A stretch of DNA of 64,000 nucleotides from Tridacna crocea (taxonomy: Eukaryota; Mollusca; Bivalvia; Cardiida; Cardiidae): contig OX031061.1 of NCBI GenBank assembly GCA_943736015.1, positions 53,202,192 through 53,266,191 on the forward strand. Direction: 5' to 3'. How positions within the stretch are numbered: position 1 is the first letter of the stretch; each line of letters starts with the position of its first letter. Below the pieces are notes generated by a model that was given only the letters and a program-made list of their open reading frames with translations, was not told the origin of the DNA and did not search any database. The position numbers and the translations under genes are program-made. This document shows, in pieces, positions 47,259 to 58,884 of this stretch.

Positions 47259-47553
47259 GATGTATTAATTTTTTCCCATAAAATACATAGTTGAAGAAGG
47301 CAATAATATGAAAAACTTATATGACCATCAGCAGTGTTGAAGCGTCTAAGAGTGGTCTTTCGGAAGATACAGATCAAGATCAGTATGCACAGATCATGCA
47401 CCTTGTTCTTGAATTTATACTGTTATACTGTGAAAGTTATATTGGCCAATACGGTCTTGTATCTGAAAGTTTAGGTGTTTAATTTCCTAAACACCATACT
47501 TGATCGTCAAGATTTTGAGTCCGGAAACTCGAGCTGAACTGTAAAACATATAA

Positions 47554-47630
47554 CGTCGGTTTGCTTCCAAAACCTCGTAACTACAGCTTGTAACAAGCTG
47601 TAGTTACGAGGTTTTGGAAGCAAACCGACG
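47554..47630. repeat. GTCGGTTT hairpin (copy 2), near-perfect
   Basis: CGTCGGTTTGCTTCCAAAAC through CTACAGCTTG, loop TAA, then the exact reverse complement to GCAAACCGACG. Arms of 37 bases. Confidence 0.78.
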
Positions 47631-48155
47631 ATAAGCAAGAGAGACATAGTTGGTAAAGCTCTTGATCTTTAAATCTCATCTTGGACTCAGTCCCCTCATG
47701 AACATTGTTTCAGCGATGTTTAAATGGAAAATTGGCCAGTGGCTTGGAAAGACCATTGTGTGAAGTAATGGAAAAAACATCAATAGAGACATGGATAAAT
47801 GCTCTGATCATATAAATGCTCTGATCATAACTGAAATAAAGTTGGAAATAGCTTTAAACTGTATGCTGTATATTTGGACAAAGTAATCCCATGTTTTAGC
47901 GATCCTTGGCACTAAGGCTTTTCAAACAGTGTTCTTCTTTTCTCAAAATGATATTTTACCCTTTCAACTTGAATCACCTCATCTAACTTTTTTCTCTGGG
48001 AATGCTGTATATTTGGACAAAGCCTTTTTTTGCCAAAGACTTATACTCCATAAAAGCTAAAGATAAAAGAATCGCCAAAAGCTAAAATACAAAAAAAAGC
48101 AGCATAGCATATACATTTAGGATATCTGCTGCAAAATCCAGTATATTCAACAACG

Positions 48156-48367
48156 TTACATAAGGCTATCTTGAACTTCTTTTCCTTCTTTTCTTATCAC
48201 ATTCTCCATTCCAGCCTGCTTTTTGCTCTGGAGTTTCTTAGAAATCCATGAAGAGACCCTTTTCACAGGACAGCAGGCTCGGCCAATGGCGAATACAACG
48301 CACAGCAACAACAGTATGCATAACGCTGTGAGAACTATGACAACGGGTGTCGAATGTTCTGGCTCAT
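48156..48367 (-). CDS. Terminal exon with transmembrane helix (minus strand)
   Basis: 70 codons including the stop, entered in phase 1 after ttgtctttctag. The hydrophobic run (VVIVLTALCILLLLCVVFAI) is followed by GRACC, where a juxtamembrane Cys pair is a possible palmitoylation site, and by many Lys/Arg. This exon is the best supported part of the minus-strand gene. Confidence 0.65.
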
Positions 48368-51300
48368 CTAGAAAGACAATTGAAATGTAGAGAAACTCTG
48401 ATATTAAAACTTGTGTCCAAGGAAGAAACAACATTCGATTCTAACTGTAAAGGCGCCTTTCCCAATTTAAGATGCATTTGCAGCCAGTGTAAGATAAAGA
48501 TTAGACTGAAAAAAATACAGCCCGATCATCGATCTACACAAGGATTTGCGATCCCTGATCTGCATCATCAGCTTTGCTGAGACAATCTGGACAAAATTTA
48601 CCTAACCTTGCAATTTGTCTGAGTTTTATTTCTTCACACAAAGTGTCTACTTGGTTTACTTGACGATTTGAAGTTTAAATATCTTCCCTCGTCAAGGGTA
48701 GCTTGAGTCCCAATCCCCTCTTTTTTTTTTCCTATGATTCGCACGTAGATGTGTTAAAAATGAAGGTATGGGGACATCAGACTACAACCAGTAAGTAACT
48801 GTATCTCTTCGACTCAGTCAGCAAGAGTGAACAGAGCAAGGTGGTGATCGTTATCCTTGGATAGTTCAAATAGAGCAACTTAGTGATTGTTACCCTTGCC
48901 TTATGCAGATAGAGCAGCGTGGTGATCATTACCCTTGGATAATGCAGATAGAGCAACGTAGTAATCTTTACGCTTGGCTAGTACAGATGGAGCAACGTTG
49001 TGATTGCTACAATTGGCTAGTGCAGATAGAGCAACGTAGTGATGATTACCCTTGGCTGGTGCAGATGAGGTTTGAAATATCGCCGAAAAACAGTCGAAAT
49101 CTCAATCTGATTTCAAAAGATGGACGTATATTTACCCACTCATAAGGTCCAGAGATAACGTTAATGATGCATTTTCGGCGAGAGGTAGTAGTCTCGTGTC
49201 TATTTGATTTTTAATTTATTTAGCACTGAATGTACATAACATGTTTATATAGAAAGTCAAATATGGTGGAAATGCATAGAACCATAGCAGGCACATGGGC
49301 ACCAAGGGTATCACAAAAAAAGGGAACGAATCTCTTATTTCTCCTGCTTAGGCCTATATGACAGAAATGTCTCGTATTAAAAACAAACATGATTGATATT
49401 TTTCCTAGGAGTACTAGTTAGCAGTTCGAATGCTGATGTTTACAAACATGATACATCAAAAAAAGACTGAGATGTAATATATATTCATGTGTCTATTTTT
49501 AACAATGTTATGGGTAAAAGAAATGTCGTAATTTAAGCTGGGGGAATTATTTCCCCGTTACAGTGAATATTTTCTTCCTGCCGAAAATCTGGAACTACAT
49601 TTTTTTCGATGCAATGACTAGTTTTAAAAGTAGCATTCGTTGGCAAAATAATAAGCTTGTGCTTATTATGTGGAAATATTTGCCTCAAACCGGAAAGGTC
49701 TGGAAAAATAACTCGTGCCTTAGAGCACCCGTTATTTTCGCATACCTTTCCCTTTTTCGACAAATATTTCCTTATATATATCTTAACCACAAGCTGATTA
49801 CATAAACTTTATGAAATAACCATACCTCCATGATCTCTGGGAGCCAACTCTCCACCTTGTTTCTGAAAGAAAACGTTGACACATAAACTAAATATATTGA
49901 CAAAACTCTGCGAAAGATAATTAACTCATATAGGCCGTTGGTCCATAAAAGGAAAACCAAATTTTCATTATCGGACACCGTTGTTATAAATAGCACATTA
50001 GTGATACCCTCTTTATCGCCGTTGTCTGCGCATGTCATATTCTTAGAAGATTCAACCTGTCTACTATGACGCATCACCCTTCCCCCTAATGCTTGGGAAA
50101 AGTAATGCTTATATCGAAGCTATTAGCTTATATTACCCAAGCATGTAGAAGCTGTTTTAATAAATGGTCGATGCATAGGTTACATGCTAGCCGATTATAG
50201 CTGAATGAATCGCATCAGGTAGCATTTCATTGGATAAACGTTTACTTCATTTTGAAAGTAATGATTGTTGTTTTGAAAATTTAGTCCAGCATGTCCAAAT
50301 TAGATAGATGTATATTTGTAGAATGTCATCTAGTGGGAGATAATGTCTTCAGCGCCGTACATGGAGTCGCCAATGTGCTATAGTCGATAGAAACAGTGTT
50401 AATGACAATTTGACTGTATTCAATAATATATAGGCAATGCACCAATATGCCGTAAGTGCTCGATGATTGACCAAGGAAAATCTCAGTGTTCCGTGGTAGA
50501 CCAATAGAGCTTGACAGGCCTGTGGTTTAATGCATCTGCAAAAGAAATTGACCCATGCCACCTTGCGTAGTCTGCGCAGGTTGACATAGGTTGAACCTTA
50601 CTGCTACTTCCAAAATTTACGGGTATTAAAAGACCATAATTTCTACCTTATGATTCTGTCTGTTAGTAGACGAAGTTATTATTTTTTTTTTTTCGCATCT
50701 GTAATAGGCTCTCATCCCTACAATATTTTTCATAAATTTTAATTGTATGATTTAGATTTAAAATGTTTAATTTTACCTGCTTGGATATTTTGGGCTTTAC
50801 TGTGCCTTTAAGGACACGGCCACCAATACAAGACCTCAAAATCTACGAATTCTATACTTTATCATTGAGCTATACAAGGCCCTTTAAAGAAGTGAAGAAC
50901 TTTTGAACGGTTAAAGAAAGACATTTATTTCAAGCTTTCCGGTAGTTTATCGAGAAATAACTGAAATATTATCGATATGTCATGGATTAGACCAGTGAAA
51001 AATACTAATTTTATTTTCTAACTCTTCAATTTAGGCTGAAGCACTAGTTTTCGCGCACTAGTGACGTAATTCAAATGCGCGGGCTTCTTAACCAGAAGAA
51101 GTATGACGTAATTTACTCTACATTTCTCGCGCTTTACGTAATAATGTGTTGTTATTCGTTGGGGACGCGCCACGAGCAATAACAGAAAGAACTGTACTGG
51201 AATATGAAGACAGTTCCCCTAAAAAAGGGATAATAGCATGAAATATATAGATTTTTTTTTTTTTTTTTTTTGAAAGAGCAAGACTTTTTTCTTGTAAACA

Positions 51301-51497
51301 TCTTCGGTAATATTTTCACTCTTGGTTTCGCCACTCGTGAAAATATTACCGAAGATTTTTACTCGATGAAATGAATTTCAATCTTTCACCATGAAAAACA
51401 AATGTTCTCTATACCATTAACTCAGTGGTCTGCATTCCCGACGTGATGTTCATCTTGGAACCTCTGATTTCAGCCAGTTCTTCGTACTCTGTAGCGG
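48156..51497 (-). CDS. 3' end of a minus-strand membrane protein gene (three exons)
   Basis: Join complement of 51415-51497, 49826-49862 and 48156-48367. Exon 1 (acceptor tttatttcag) reads ATEYEELAEIRGSKMNITSG, then MQTTELM and leaves in phase 0 at ATG/gtatag. Exon 2 (37 bases, tttctttcag to GGAG/gtatgg) reads KQGGELAPRDHG. Exon 3 (ttgtctttctag) reads DEPEHSTPVVIVLTALCILL and on through a membrane helix to RACCPVKRVSSWISKKLQ, ending EVQDSLM and TAA. The phases match at both joins. The basic run after the helix suggests a type I protein with a short cytosolic tail of about 40 residues. Alternatively, exon 1 may itself end a gene, because a TAG follows its donor by one codon; its YEEL would then be a cytosolic motif like the + strand receptor's. 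No family was recognised. Confidence 0.5.
48837..49069 (+). repeat. 42-bp minisatellite, open as a 14-residue repeat
   Basis: About six 42-base units. In the + frame from 48837 they read EQGGDRYPWIVQI, EQLSDCYPCLMQI, EQRGDHYPWIMQI, EQRSNLYAWLVQM, EQRCDCYNWLVQI, EQRSDDYPWLVQM. The frame stays open to 49145. No splice acceptor or start with context is convincing, and a TGA lies just upstream. It may be a repeat that happens to be open, or a piece of a repeat protein. Confidence 0.7.
50922..51410. mobile_element. TTTATTTCATGC element plus palindrome (copy 2)
   Basis: ATTTATTTCAAGCTTTCCGG to AGCATGAAATATATAG, then a palindrome with centre GGTTTCGCCACTCGTG. It ends within ten bases of the donor of the minus-strand exon 51415-51497, so that exon's downstream splice region abuts the element. 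Confidence 0.72.
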
Positions 51498-52569
51498 CTG
51501 AAATAAAAAAAAAAATAGTAAAAATTGTTTTCTGCACTTTTGCGTAGCTGTAAAAGCTAACTTTTGACCTAATTCTTTGTATTGGTCTCGAGTAAATTAA
51601 TAACAGTTTGCAATTGGTCTAAAATGCAGACATGTTTATTCTGCGGCCTTTTCCAGACCTATTTGCGGATCCATTCATGATACCAATACTCTATAATAAG
51701 GAGGGTTCAATGTATTTGCAAAAAGGTATCGTCTTAGCTGCGCCTGCACACTCTGCGCAGGCTCACCTAGGTCAATACTTTTTGTTATCGGTCAGTTTTC
51801 TCTGCATGTCGAAGGATCTTTTTTATAACCTTTTTATCCAGTCGATTACTAGTATTAGACAAGATTCTTATGAATCTACAATTGTTAGCACTGAAAGACG
51901 AATCAAATCGTGTCACAATTACTACGATTTACCTTCGGAAGGAAATCGGTTCAGCGACCTCTTGGTTTTAACTTGTGCACATTACTGACGGTGCTACACG
52001 ACTTGGCGAAATAGAAACAAACTGACAGAAAAGTAACGCTGCAAACTACGAGCATTATCTCCTGCTAGATGGCTTTCTAAAAATACTCATCTAATTTTGG
52101 CATTCTGGGTACAGAACCGGACTACATTTCTACGCGACAACCGTTACTTTGAATTTCAAACTGAAATAGGCTTAGGTAATGCACATGTACTTGGTGTACC
52201 GTGTTGATCTATTTTTAGATGCTGCATACAAAGATTTGCAGTAATCGATCGTATTTTTTTTAATAATTTTTGCCAGTAAATACTGTAATAGTATAGAGAA
52301 ACCTGGAGATTTCCCCGCCCCCGCCTCTGCCCCAATGATGGGGGGAGTGATGCATCATATAAGACAGGTCGAATCTTCGAAGAATATGACATGCGCAGCC
52401 AATGAAACTGCGCGTACTCTTAAATCAGGACATAGCCAGCCCAAAATAAAATGTGTGTAAGTTGAACCCTTCTCTAGCTGAATAAATAAAAAAAAAAATA
52501 GAAACGTTTAAGCCTATAGTTAAAATTCAAGTTTTGTTATTCCAAAAGTAATGTTTCACCCATTCACCA

Positions 52570-52690
52570 ATCATCCATCTTATCACTCATTCACCCATCC
52601 ATCCACACACTCGTACATCTATTCATCCATCAAAATATCCATCCATCCATCCATCTATCCATCCACCAAACCAATCATCCATCTCGCCAA
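52570..52690. repeat. Imperfect (CATC)n microsatellite
   Basis: Interrupted CATC/CATT/CACC units over about 120 bases, best at ATCCATCCATCCATC near 52645. Confidence 0.85.
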
Positions 52691-53517
52691 ATTACGATGC
52701 CGTTGAGTGCACATCAAAATTTCAGGTGTTACATTTATCCTTCTAAAGTATCATAAACGAAACTTTCAAGCATATTGTAAAAACCCAAATATTGCTACCT
52801 CAAACGTATATTTTTCTTAATTCTTTAGAAAAATATCTCTTTATCGGACGGTGTAGATCAAAGATAAGACTGCACGTTACGTGCAGTCTGATCTTTGATC
52901 TACATTGTCCGCAAAAGGTCAGCGCACTTAGCAGCCTACGGTTTAAAGTCACGCAGTTTATTGGTTTTTATTTATTAACAAAAGGTAAACCAACATAACC
53001 GGAATTCCAGACGTATGACAAATCATATATTTACCCTTACCACTCTAATCGTGGCACAAAGATCCTTTTTTTGGACAGTGTAAATTAAAATCATAATGCG
53101 CAAATCGTGCTGTTTGATTTAAAATCTTCATTTTCCCTTAAGCAGATTTAATAATAGATAAATAAATTAAAAAAAAAGAATAAATAAATAAATAATCACA
53201 AGTAGCAATTGGCTTCTGCTAGCGACTTCGAGCTTTTATTTCACTTATTTAATAGGTTATTTAATGGTTTTAAATAGAGCTCCCAAAACCACCTATTCTT
53301 TTGGACGGTTTTTCTGTTTCTGTTTCATAGATAAAACGCAAAAGACGATTGTACGGTTATATAAACCTGTCTTTTTTGTCTAAAGCAATTGCAACCGTAA
53401 CCTTTGACCCAGAAAAGCTTGAATAAACTTGTATACTAAGTACAAGTTTCCGGAAAAGATAAGTCTTTTCGAATAACTGATCAAGCATGTTTTATTTGCA
53501 CTGGAAAACAGTGTCGA

Positions 53518-53745
53518 TTAACCTTTACCAAACGAAAAAACTTTAGGCTGGTCCAAACTGAAAGCACATGCAGACGACAAAATAAACGTAACTCAAAAAT
53601 TGAAATTTGGTTCCCAGCAGGGTAGAAAACGTTGTGGGGAAAGGAGAAAATGCTGATTACCAGCATTTCCTCCTTTTCCCACAATGTTTTCAAAAGGCTT
53701 CTATCTCAGGTCGTAAAAACCAGGGATTGTTTGGTATTGCACGTA
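53518..53745. mobile_element. piggyBac-like MITE (copy 4)
   Basis: TTAACCTTTACCAAACG at the left, then AGACGACAAAATAAACGTAA. A central hairpin lies around GAAAATGCTGATTACCAGCA. The right end GATTGTTTGGTATTGC has lost its TTAA. Confidence 0.8.
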
Positions 53746-53929
53746 GATTAGTTGCTTCATTGTTGGCCCAACTTGACGGGGTCATATATTGTGATATTTT
53801 TAGACCACACAAATGATGTATTTTCAGCTTAAATTAAGTTGGTGAAAAAGAAAGTTGTTTTGTGCTTGAAGTGATAACTAGAGAAGCGGAGAGAGTGTCG
53901 ACTAAGATTAGACCATGTGTACCATTCCT

Positions 53930-54167
53930 TTAACTCATTACCAAAACGATAAAATTTTAGGTATGTCTAAAACAAAAGCACTTGCAGACGACAAAATACA
54001 TGTGTAAAAGTGACTGAAATTTTGAAATTTGTTTTGTGAAGGGTAGAAAAGATTGTGAGAAAAGGAGAAAATGCTGGTAACCAGCATTTTCTCCTTTTCC
54101 CACAATGTTTTCTAAGGGCTTCTTTCTCAGGGTCGTCAAAAGTAGGGGTTGTGTGGTAATGGGTTAA
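53930..54167. mobile_element. piggyBac-like MITE (copy 5)
   Basis: TTAACTCATTACCAAAACG to GTGTGGTAATGGGTTAA, TTAA intact on both sides. Central hairpin GAAAATGCTGGTAACCAGCA with long perfect arms. 238 bases. Confidence 0.82.
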
Positions 54168-54179
54168 AACTCAAGAGGA

Positions 54180-54504
54180 AGAGCTATTGTTCCTGTACCA
54201 AACGACACAATTTTAGGCTAGTCCAAATGCAAAGCAATTTGTCGGTTTACTTCAAAAACCTTGTAGCTACAGCTTGACACAAGCTGTAGTTACGAGGTTT
54301 TTGAGGTAAACCGACAAATTGCACACGACAAAATACGAGTAAGTATGACTCAAAACTGAAATCTGTTATCGAAAGCCGGGTAGAAGACATTGCGGGAAAA
54401 GGAGAATATTCTAGTTATCAGCATTTTCTCCTTTTCCTACAATGTTTTCAGAATTCGCATTCCCCAGTGTCATTTAAACTTGCGGTTATGTAGTTAAGGG
54501 TTAA
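54180..54504. mobile_element. piggyBac-like MITE (copy 6) with a nested palindrome
   Basis: TACCAAACGACACAATTTTA at the left and GTTAAGGGTTAA at the right. It is interrupted at 54234-54322 by a second kind of palindromic element (GTCGGTTTACTTCAAAAACC and its reverse complement). The body resumes as TTGCACACGACAAAATACG, so the second element inserted into the first. Confidence 0.78.
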
Positions 54505-54944
54505 CATTAGATTATTTTCTTTTAGAAGTAACATGTCTTTCTGGTGGAAAATGGAAAATTCCATCGGCATTCGTTTGTCACGTGTTACCCCGTTTTTAAC
54601 ACTCTTGGTGCAGAATTCAGTTTCCATAATGTTTTGCACCCGTTCAAAAAAAGGAATACCATATATGGGCCATGTCGTCTGCAAATACAAGTGCAGAATT
54701 TTGTCTATGGTAGATTAAATTTCCTCCCCAAATAATCGGATAGGTTGAAAAGTGAGAATCTAGTTTACCTATAAACCTACCTAACCTTGCTCTTGCTATT
54801 GGTTGTATGACGTCTTCAAAATTATAATTAAAAGTTTATGTTATATCGCAGCGGCCAGTCTACCTACTCATCTTTCCTGGATTTTTTTTCCCAATACTCC
54901 GCGCAATATTCTTACCAAGCTCCTTCCCAACATAACCACCGTCG

Positions 54945-55084
54945 ATATATAGAGGATATTTTGTATTTTTCGGTGAATGATCGAAATTTATTTCATCTCG
55001 TGAACACCATCGGTAATATTTTCACGAGTGGCGGAGCCACTCGTGGAAATATTACCGATGGTGTTCACGAGATGAAATAAACGG
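54945..55084. repeat. Palindrome of the 42622-42779 family (copy 3)
   Basis: AGGATATTTTGTATTTTTCGG, then a near-perfect inverted repeat with centre GAGTGGCGGAGCCACTC. Arms of about 60 bases. Confidence 0.72.
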
Positions 55085-55639
55085 TCGTCACGTTGTCTGT
55101 GCATGTCATATTCTTCGAAGATTCGACCCATCACCCCCCATTATTGGGGGGATTGTAGTAATACGCGCTACAAAGTAGCAATGGAGAAAATGGCTTTTAT
55201 CGATACGTTTGAGGAAAAGTCAGGCCTGATTTCGCTCCAGATTTCTCTAAACTGCTGATCCTAGCTGAATGAATCGCATCAGGTAGCGTTTTATTGAGTA
55301 AACGCTTATTTTAGTTCGAAATTCAAGTAACGGTTGTCGCGTAGAAAAGTAGTCCGGTTCTGTACCCAGGATGCCAAAATTAGATAGATGTGTATTTGTA
55401 GAATGCCATCTAGCGGGAGATAATGACGGCCATCAAACCTAGATCTATTTTCAATGCACTAAAAAGTTACCGATACGCCTGTTACGTCACGAGGTATTTT
55501 GATCTGGAAAAATACATGTTAACTCCATCGAAATGACTGAAATTTTCCATTTCCATTGCCACTCTAGCCACTGAAAATTTCGTCAAGAACCAAGAAAATA
55601 GTATTCATTGTTTAGCCCTGCACCACACTGTCTCGTACG

Positions 55640-55800
55640 TTTACGAGTCTAAACGTTTTGAAAACAATGTGTGGAAAAGGAGAAAATGCTGGTAACCAGC
55701 ATTTTCTCCTTTTCTCACAATGTTTTCCATACTTGTACGTAAAAGTCCCATCATTTGTACACATTTTTGAAATGTCGTCTGCAAGTGTTTTGACCAAGTC
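55640..55800. mobile_element. piggyBac-like MITE, partial copy
   Basis: The central hairpin (GAAAATGCTGGTAACCAGCA) and the right-side block (AATGTCGTCTGCAAGTGTTT) are present; the TTAA ends are not clear. Further partial copies with the same hairpin lie at 28640-28830 and 45880-46000. Confidence 0.65.
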
Positions 55801-55937
55801 CAGTTCTCAAAACAAAAGGCGTAACACATGTGGTTTACCTAACCAGATTTGTCTTTGATAGGGTAACACAATGCGGGGCGACCAGAGAGAAAGGTCTCTC
55901 ACTTTTGTTCGTCCAAGTTTCCAAATGCCTTTTTCCA

Positions 55938-55962
55938 GGGGGGGGGGGGGGGGGAGGGGGGG
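55938..55962 (+). repeat. Poly-G tract
   Basis: Seventeen G, one A, seven G. A strong candidate for G-quadruplex formation and for sequencing error in length. Confidence 0.85.
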
Positions 55963-56100
55963 CGTCAAAACACACGGTTTTGTTGTAATTGTCTGTGGCC
56001 ATTGAAAATGAACGGTGCACTTCGAAAAGGATGAGATTGGGGGGGGGGGGAATGGGGGCTTATTTTATTTCCAAAATTTCGAAAAATTTGTAAAGGAGGG

Positions 56101-56400
56101 GATGGGGGGAAGGGGTGGGGAAGGGGGCTTATTCTATTTCCAAAACTTCCAAAACGTTTAGGTGCATGTAATCCTGCGCAGACTGGGTAGAAACCATAAA
56201 ATGTTTTATACAATTCTTCAGTTCACTTATTCGTTTGTAATTTGAGCCAGGATGGGGGGGAGGGGGTGGGGAGGGGGGCTTATTCTATTTCCAAAACTTC
56301 CAAAACGTTTAGGTGCATGTAATCCTGCGCAGACTGGGTAGAAACCATAAAATGTTTTATACAATTCCTCAGTTCACTTATTCGTTTGTAATTTGAGCCA
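56101..56400. repeat. 150-bp G-rich tandem duplication
   Basis: Units 56101-56250 and 56251-56400 are almost identical from GGGGGCTTATTCTATTTCCA to TTTGAGCCA. A diverged third unit precedes them (about 56035-56100). Each unit starts with a G-rich run able to form a quadruplex. Confidence 0.88.
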
Positions 56401-57070
56401 AGTCTTATTTCCTTTTTGCAAATGTCTTAAACCTGTATACATTATTATAAAATGTACCTTTTAATGAAAGTTAAACTTCGAACCGGTTATAAAGATTATG
56501 AAATAGCACTTACCTTTGTACTTTCAGGAAATAAACAGTTCTTCTTCTGCAGTCTAAAACAGTGTATCTTTATAGTGTGAATATCGAAAGAATTGTCACG
56601 ATTACTACGCAAAATAGATCTAAATCGATCTATTCCCCTTTAGAAGGGGTATTTCTTAGATTTTGAAACGTACTGATTTTTGGTGATAGCGAGGCCGGTA
56701 TTCAGAGAGATAATGGAAAAATACTTGATGATAGGTGTATTTTTAGAAGCGCTAAAATTCAAAGTGGGGTCTCCCAAGAATTTGTAAGTGAGGTGTAGAC
56801 ACAGAGAAAACGATATATAACTATTCCGTAATACATACCTACGATGCACCACTATGGTGTTATATTGTGTTCAGTGGTCGACCATGGAAAATTTTATTAT
56901 TCTATGATGGATCAATGGAAATTCAAAGGCATGTGATATAATAAGTAACAGAATTATCAGATAGAATGGGCCTTGGAATTGCAGAATTTTGACCAATAGA
57001 AAATGGTTCTGGCTCAATTGTTCCTTTTCTAATAGTGTATTCAAAAGTTGTGAACCAGAGCTCGAGATAA

Positions 57071-57233
57071 GAGGGAGTGATGGTATTCTAAATCCTTTAT
57101 TTCTCGTCCAAACCCTATGTTTTGGGTACTCATTTGAATCGACTCGATGAGACGATTCTAATGAGTACCCACAACATAGGATTTAGTGTAGAATAATTAA
57201 TATTTTAAAATTTGAAATCAAAATCACTCCCTC
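57071..57233. repeat. Imperfect palindrome around GGGTACTCATTTGAATCGAC
   Basis: Outer arms GAGGGAGTGAT / ATCACTCCCTC and inner arms TATGTTTTGGGTACTCATT / AATGAGTACCCACAACATA. 163 bases in total; probably another small inverted-repeat element. Confidence 0.65.
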
Positions 57234-57754
57234 TACCTGGTGCTCTGCTGCGAACTTCAAAGAGGGCATGACCAAATGTCAGATATATTTTTTGGGGGAA
57301 TGGAAGAAAACCACAAGAAATACCTACAGTTTGAATGATAGATCTATTGTATTGTTTGAGTCCAGACATTTCAGTCAAAAAGGCGTATTGGTTTACTTGA
57401 AAATACAGCAGATAAAGTCGTAATTGTTTCTCTCATCTACGGTCCGAAGCACATATCTTTTTTTTTTAATAAATCACATCACAGCCCATGTCTAATAATT
57501 ATCAAGAGCAGTAAAACAGAACTTCTCTCTACAAATACGTTAGCCATTCAAAGTTTGGCAGAAGCAGCTGACGTCTTCATCAGCTCTGAAGTAAAGCGCG
57601 TGGAATGAAAAGTAATGGACGAAAATTGAGGAACAACCCCCGAATAAAACTAGAATAAAACTGAAATAAACGCTCTTTCTCTTTTTATCCGACGCCATTA
57701 ACTGGCTTGCTTGTCAGGCGTGCCAAACTCGCGTTTACAGAAAGGTCAATTTTC

Positions 57755-58035
57755 GGTTCATATCGTGTAACATCGACATTTTCGCAATGAATTTTTGGCC
57801 ATTCTCGACAGTTTCAGTCCTTGAATATCAGTCCTTCAACCCATCGGTAAATATCGTGCAACATCGACGTTTTCGTAAAGGCTACTTGACAAACTCGGCA
57901 GTTTTCGCCTTTGAATATGAAAGGTAGGGGCCGTAGACTCATCGGTATATATCGTGTAGCTTTGACGTTTTCGGAGAGACCATTCGGTCAATCTCGGCAG
58001 TTTCCGGCTTTTAACGGAAGAGTTTGGGGTCGTGG
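57755..58035. repeat. About 110-bp minisatellite, three diverged units
   Basis: Each unit contains a CATCGGTA(A/T)ATATCGTG-like block, a CGACGTTTTCG-like block and a (A/T)CTCGGCAGTTT-like block. A minus-strand frame is open across two units, but the third is not, so coding is unlikely. Confidence 0.7.
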
Positions 58036-58036
58036 A

Positions 58037-58447
58037 CCTTAAAGGTGGCTCTTCAGATTTTGGGACGAAAAATTTAAAAGAATACAAAAAAAGGATCCTT
58101 ATACTCCAAAAGCCTTATAATTTTCATTCATAAAACCCCAGTAGTCGTAAATCGTCCGACAAGAGAAATTAGAGATTTACTTCAGTCTAGATCGACATCG
58201 ACGGGAAACATGGTCTATTTTTACATGAACAACGCCCATCTACATAACGGCATTATACGGACAAAGCTTCAAACATTGCGTACGAAGAAGACATTATGGA
58301 AAATAATTACATGTTTGTTATGTTATGCAATTTTAGCGTCATTCGTCACGTGCCAGTCACTTAACATTCCCACAATGTTCTTCTTTTTATTATTATTTTT
58401 GGCGGGAAATCTAAAAATGGCTACAGAGGCTACGCAGCCTTTTAAGG
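58037..58447. mobile_element. MITE with CTTTAAAGGTGGC ends, copy 2
   Basis: Left end CCTTAAAGGTGGC, right end GCAGCCTTTTAAGG. Aligns over its length with 1077-1471. Confidence 0.75.
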
Positions 58448-58814
58448 GAATACTGTCAATTATTGATGATTTGTATTGTTTTTTTCATATAAACTTCAGT
58501 CATATATATATCTTTTAATTTGGTGGGGTGTGAAAATTCTAAATACCCACCGTTAAGTCATTTATACATGTAATAACGCTCGTAAGGCAAACATTATTCT
58601 GTACGTTTACATAAATTTCAAAAGCAGTAATATGAAATTTAAAAAAAATGGAATATTTAAACCTTTTCCACATGAGATAATTATGATTCTCCTAATTATC
58701 TCCAGATGACAAATACATACTAACAGTAGGCAAAAAAACATAGTCTTTCTGGGCCCGTATTCACCAACCATTCTCAAGAACGTTCTTGGTCTTATTCTTC
58801 AAGATTTCCTGACT

Positions 58815-58884
58815 GTGAAAGTAACAGAACGTCTGATTGGCTAAACCATCCGGTTTAGCCAATCAGACGTTCTGTTACTTTCAC
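58815..58884. repeat. Perfect 33-base-arm palindrome
   Basis: GTGAAAGTAACAGAACGTCT, then GATTGGCTAAACC, four-base centre, and the exact inverse. Contains a CCAAT-type ATTGG on each arm. A single copy was seen. Confidence 0.78.

Noticed and set aside
54448-54690. Minus-strand frame ending TLNYITASLNDTGECEF, which looks like the end of an Ig domain (D-x-G-x-x-C)
   Set aside because: The bases are the right end of a TTAA-flanked MITE, and the acceptor-like tttgcag is the same family's TCGTCTGCAAA block in reverse. The likeness is chance.
57836-58087. Minus-strand frame with SLYENVDVARY, resembling a tyrosine tail motif
   Set aside because: It is a frame through a 110-base minisatellite; the neighbouring unit has stops in the same frame, and no splice sites fit.
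58210-58518. 102-codon + frame with a hydrophobic stretch
   Set aside because: Most of it lies in the second CTTTAAAGGTGGC MITE; the homologous copy at 1077-1471 is not open in that frame.
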